A DNA stretch of 64,000 bases from Flavobacteriaceae bacterium PS02334 (GTDB taxonomy: Bacteria; Bacteroidota; Bacteroidia; Flavobacteriales; Flavobacteriaceae). Positions 63,674 through 64,000 of this stretch are shown in pieces. The stretch is taken from contig JASCOH010000008.1 of assembly GCA_029959295.1 (NCBI GenBank), positions 124,001 to 188,000 of the forward strand. Direction: 5' to 3'. The translations under genes were made by a program, and so were the position numbers. Under the pieces are notes generated by a model, which was not told the origin of the DNA, searched no databases, and saw only the letters and a program-made list of their open reading frames with translations. Position 1 is the stretch's first letter. Each line of letters begins with the position of its first letter.

Positions 63674-64000
63674 ATGCTAATGAACATTTCGAGTCGAACA
63701 ACATACCTGTTGCCTATTATTTTACTTCTAATACCATGTTACTATATCAGTTTCATTTCATTTGAAGATGTTGTATTTTCCTTTATTTCATCGAATATCA
63801 ATATGTATTTTATTTTTCCTATAGTGTTATCGGTAATATTGTTCTTCTTTTTTAAACTGCTTGTAAAAAGTAGTTTTTTGAAGTATTTAAAATATACAAT
63901 ATTGTTCATACCGCTTGTATTGACAAAAATTCTAATTTACTTCACACAGAGTTATTATGATTTAGGAGCTATTTTTGCGATTATTATCGGAGGTATTCTC
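63674..64000 (+). CDS. Membrane protein, 5' part (gene runs off right edge)
   Basis: An open frame starts at ATG 63674 (or the ATG two codons later) and continues without a stop to the window end: 109 codons. Three to four hydrophobic segments are visible (YLLPIILLLIPCYYISFISF, NMYFIFPIVLSVILFFFFKL, YTILFIPLVLTKILIYF). It resembles a Yip1/YIP-like or other small polytopic protein in topology only; no family is assigned. Confidence 0.6.
   Translation, partial: MLMNISSRTTYLLPIILLLIPCYYISFISFEDVVFSFISSNINMYFIFPIVLSVILFFFFKLLVKSSFLKYLKYTILFIPLVLTKILIYFTQSYYDLGAIFAIIIGGIL

Noticed and set aside
1-64000. tRNA or rRNA genes
   Set aside because: No T-arm-like GGTTCRANYCC segments with matching acceptor stems and no rRNA sequence were seen by eye; a tRNAscan run would settle this.

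Overview
The window looks like chromosome of a Flavobacterium-like member of the Bacteroidota. It is AT-rich. Its promoters fit the TTG-N19/20-TAnnTTTG pattern of that phylum, and Shine-Dalgarno sequences are scarce. The gene set fits too: a fused ABC-permease/M1 peptidase, an SdhCAB complex with a single cytochrome b subunit, GH92, an OmpA protein with thrombospondin-3 repeats, an AddAB-like pair and HMG-CoA synthase. No rRNA, tRNA, CRISPR array or integrase gene was seen.

Layout. 1-2.1 kb: end of a GT51 transglycosylase, a DUF6249 membrane protein, and an ECF sigma factor with an overlapping membrane partner. 2.1-5.7 kb: minus-strand genes for a CDP-alcohol phosphatidyltransferase, DUF4272 and DUF4261 proteins and small hypotheticals. 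5.7-13.2 kb: the accessory region, described below. 13.3-18.4 kb: PfkB kinase, a Fic enzyme flanked by direct repeats, an amidophosphoribosyltransferase, three tandem copies of a putative small RNA gene, and superoxide dismutase. 18.5-27.4 kb: AddA-like and AddB-like nuclease genes separated by kbl and an OmpA-family gene. 27.4-33.4 kb: alpha/beta hydrolase, AbiH phage-defence protein, Xaa-Pro aminopeptidase, HMG-CoA synthase, ChaN. 33.6-37.8 kb: the sdhC-sdhA-sdhB operon, interrupted by a four-helix-bundle gene bracketed by 27-bp inverted repeats. 38-50.9 kb: GH92 mannosidase, glgA-glgC-nitrilase operon, lipoprotein, ComF, acyltransferase, glycyl-tRNA synthetase, ThiL. 51.2-64 kb: ABC transporter with M1 peptidase, DinB, WYL regulator, ParE-type toxin-antitoxin pair, LepA, L,D-transpeptidase, NlpC/P60, DusB, and the start of a membrane protein.

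The most unusual part is 5.7-13.2 kb. Unrelated, mostly unrecognised single genes all lie on the minus strand. They are separated by structured elements that resemble integron attC sites. Four of these elements have both ends: an xAAC box 6-9 nt after one stop codon, and a GTTxxx box shortly before the next start codon. Three of those four also have inner inverted arms. Two of the four have outer boxes that do not match each other, as expected if cassettes had been exchanged at the AAC/GTT core. Two further elements are half-sites, and one is degenerate. The region also has a nine-copy, exactly 21-bp-phased repeat array beside a DNA-binding-protein gene, REP-like hairpins, a truncated and a frameshifted gene, and diverged direct repeats bracketing half of the array. 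I infer a cassette array without a nearby integrase; this is not proven.

The second notable system is the set of three 209-bp repeats at 17.2-17.7 kb. Each holds a promoter, a hairpin and a GNRA-capped terminator with compensatory changes, so it reads as a triplicated small RNA gene.
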